Of a stretch of 64,000 bases of DNA, positions 63,227 through 64,000 are shown piece after piece (the first letter of the stretch is position 1; each line of letters starts with the position of its first letter). The stretch lies in the NCBI RefSeq assembly GCF_900094565.1, contig NZ_FMAF01000004.1, positions 372,001 to 436,000 of the forward strand. Direction: 5' to 3'. The stretch comes from Martinezella lusitana. GTDB lineage: Bacteria; Pseudomonadota; Alphaproteobacteria; Rhizobiales; Rhizobiaceae. The translations under genes and the position numbers were made by a program. The notes beneath the pieces were generated by a model that had not been told where the DNA came from, did no database searches, and saw only the letters and a list, made by a program, of their open reading frames with translations.

Positions 63227-64000
63227 TTTGTGCTCCTGCCTTGCAAGCGGATGCGCGGATCGAGAAAGCCGAGGGCGATATCGGAGATCAGCACCCCGAT
63301 AACGTTGAGGAAGGCCAGAAACATCAGGAATGAGCCGGCAAGATACATGTCCTGGCTCTGCAACGCCCTGATCAGCATCGGACCCGTCGTTTCAAGCGAC
63401 AGAACAATGGCGGTGATTTCCGCGCCCGAGATGATTGACGGCAGGATCGAACCGATATCGGCGACGAAGAAGTTCAACGCCATGCGCAGCGGATATTTCA
63501 CCAGCGCCCTCAAAGGATGCAGACCCTTGGCGCGCGCGGTGATGACATATTGCTTCTGCATCTCGTCAAGCAGGTTGGCGCGAAGACGGCGGATCATGCC
63601 GGCCGTCCCGGCCGTGCCGACGATGATAACCGGAATCCAGAGATGCGAGAGGATCGAGCGCGCCTTTTCCCAGCTCATCGGCTGCGACAGATATTTCTGA
63701 TCCATCAGATGGCCGATGGACACACCGAACCAGACATTGGCGAAATACATCAGGATCAGCGCCAGCATGAAATTCGGAATGGCGATGCCGAGCAGCCCGA
63801 GGAAGGTGAGGCCGTAGTCGCCCCAACTGTACTGATGGGTGGCGGAATAGATGCCGATCGGGAAGGCGATCAGCCACGTCAGAAGGATCGTCGTCATCGA
63901 CACGAGGATGGTCAGCCACAACCGGTCGCCGACCACATCCGATACCGGCAGCTGATATTCGAAGGAATAGCCGAAATTGCCATGCAGCATGCCGGCGACC
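63223..64000 (-). CDS. Oligopeptide-type ABC transporter permease (DppB/YejB-like), partial
   Basis: The C-terminal part of a DppB-type permease; the reading frame runs off the window end, so the N-terminus is missing. GNFGYSFEYQLPVSDVVGDR, FLGLLGIAIPNFMLALILMY and the coupling loop YVITARAKGLHPLRALVKYP are visible. An internal ATG at 63990 is not the start. It pairs with the 62051-63226 permease, and the binding protein is probably further upstream, outside the window. Confidence 0.88.
   Translation of the reverse strand, partial: VAGMLHGNFGYSFEYQLPVSDVVGDRLWLTILVSMTTILLTWLIAFPIGIYSATHQYSWGDYGLTFLGLLGIAIPNFMLALILMYFANVWFGVSIGHLMDQKYLSQPMSWEKARSILSHLWIPVIIVGTAGTAGMIRRLRANLLDEMQKQYVITARAKGLHPLRALVKYPLRMALNFFVADIGSILPSIISGAEITAIVLSLETTGPMLIRALQSQDMYLAGSFLMFLAFLNVIGVLISDIALGFLDPRIRLQGRSTK

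Overview
The window is a rhizobial (alphaproteobacterial, Rhizobiaceae) chromosome or chromid segment. This rests on high-GC coding sequence, an aerobic cobalamin gene set (cobF, cobG, cobK), a near-complete succinoglycan exo cluster in the order known from Sinorhizobium/Agrobacterium, an agp alpha-galactoside operon and a RIME-like intergenic repeat. I saw no rRNA, tRNA, CRISPR array, insertion sequence or prophage gene; almost everything is intact and densely packed.

Layout. (1) 84-896: cupin/AraC regulator with an inverted repeat over its start codon. (2) 998-8133: aerobic cobalamin genes cobF-G-H-I-J, cobK on the opposite strand, then cobL-M; nikR follows. (3) 8717-14175: an accessory catabolic locus with an IolI-like TIM-barrel isomerase, a LacI-family regulator, and a divergent mocD-mocE-mocF-like oxygenase, Rieske ferredoxin and ferredoxin reductase, then an FMN reductase. 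A shared CCATCATT motif lies in both control regions. (4) 14302-15189: a DMT exporter. (5) 15193-33926: succinoglycan genes exoP-N-O-M-A-L-K-H (minus), exoW-V (plus), exoU-X (minus), exoY-F-Q-Z (plus). Synthesis of the UDP-glucose precursor, assembly of the octasaccharide on undecaprenyl phosphate, pyruvyl, succinyl and acetyl decoration, polymerisation, outer-membrane export and cleavage are all represented. exoT, exoI and exoB are not in the window. (6) 33942-40180: a ribose-type sugar ABC transporter and aldo/keto reductase operon with a divergent GntR regulator that seems to carry two winged-helix domains. (7) 40266-54210: a GH2 glycosidase, an AraC activator (agpT-like) and the divergent agaL1-agpA-B-C-D-agaL2 alpha-galactoside operon, followed by a FAH-family enzyme. 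(8) 54251-61948: an unusual all-minus-strand cluster of two COG4671-type glycosyltransferases, one GT4 glycosyltransferase, a 904-residue ABC-exporter-like protein whose nucleotide-binding residues are lost, a stand-alone cyclic-nucleotide-binding protein and a CYTH protein. (9) 62051-64000: two oligopeptide-type ABC permeases, the second cut by the window end.

The most promising candidate for an undescribed system is region 8: a pseudo-ABC transporter linked to a cNMP sensor and glycosyltransferases. Region 3 is a second candidate, probably an oxygenase pathway for an inositol-derived compound. Protein identities are from reading sequences and from memory of the families; no database search was run.
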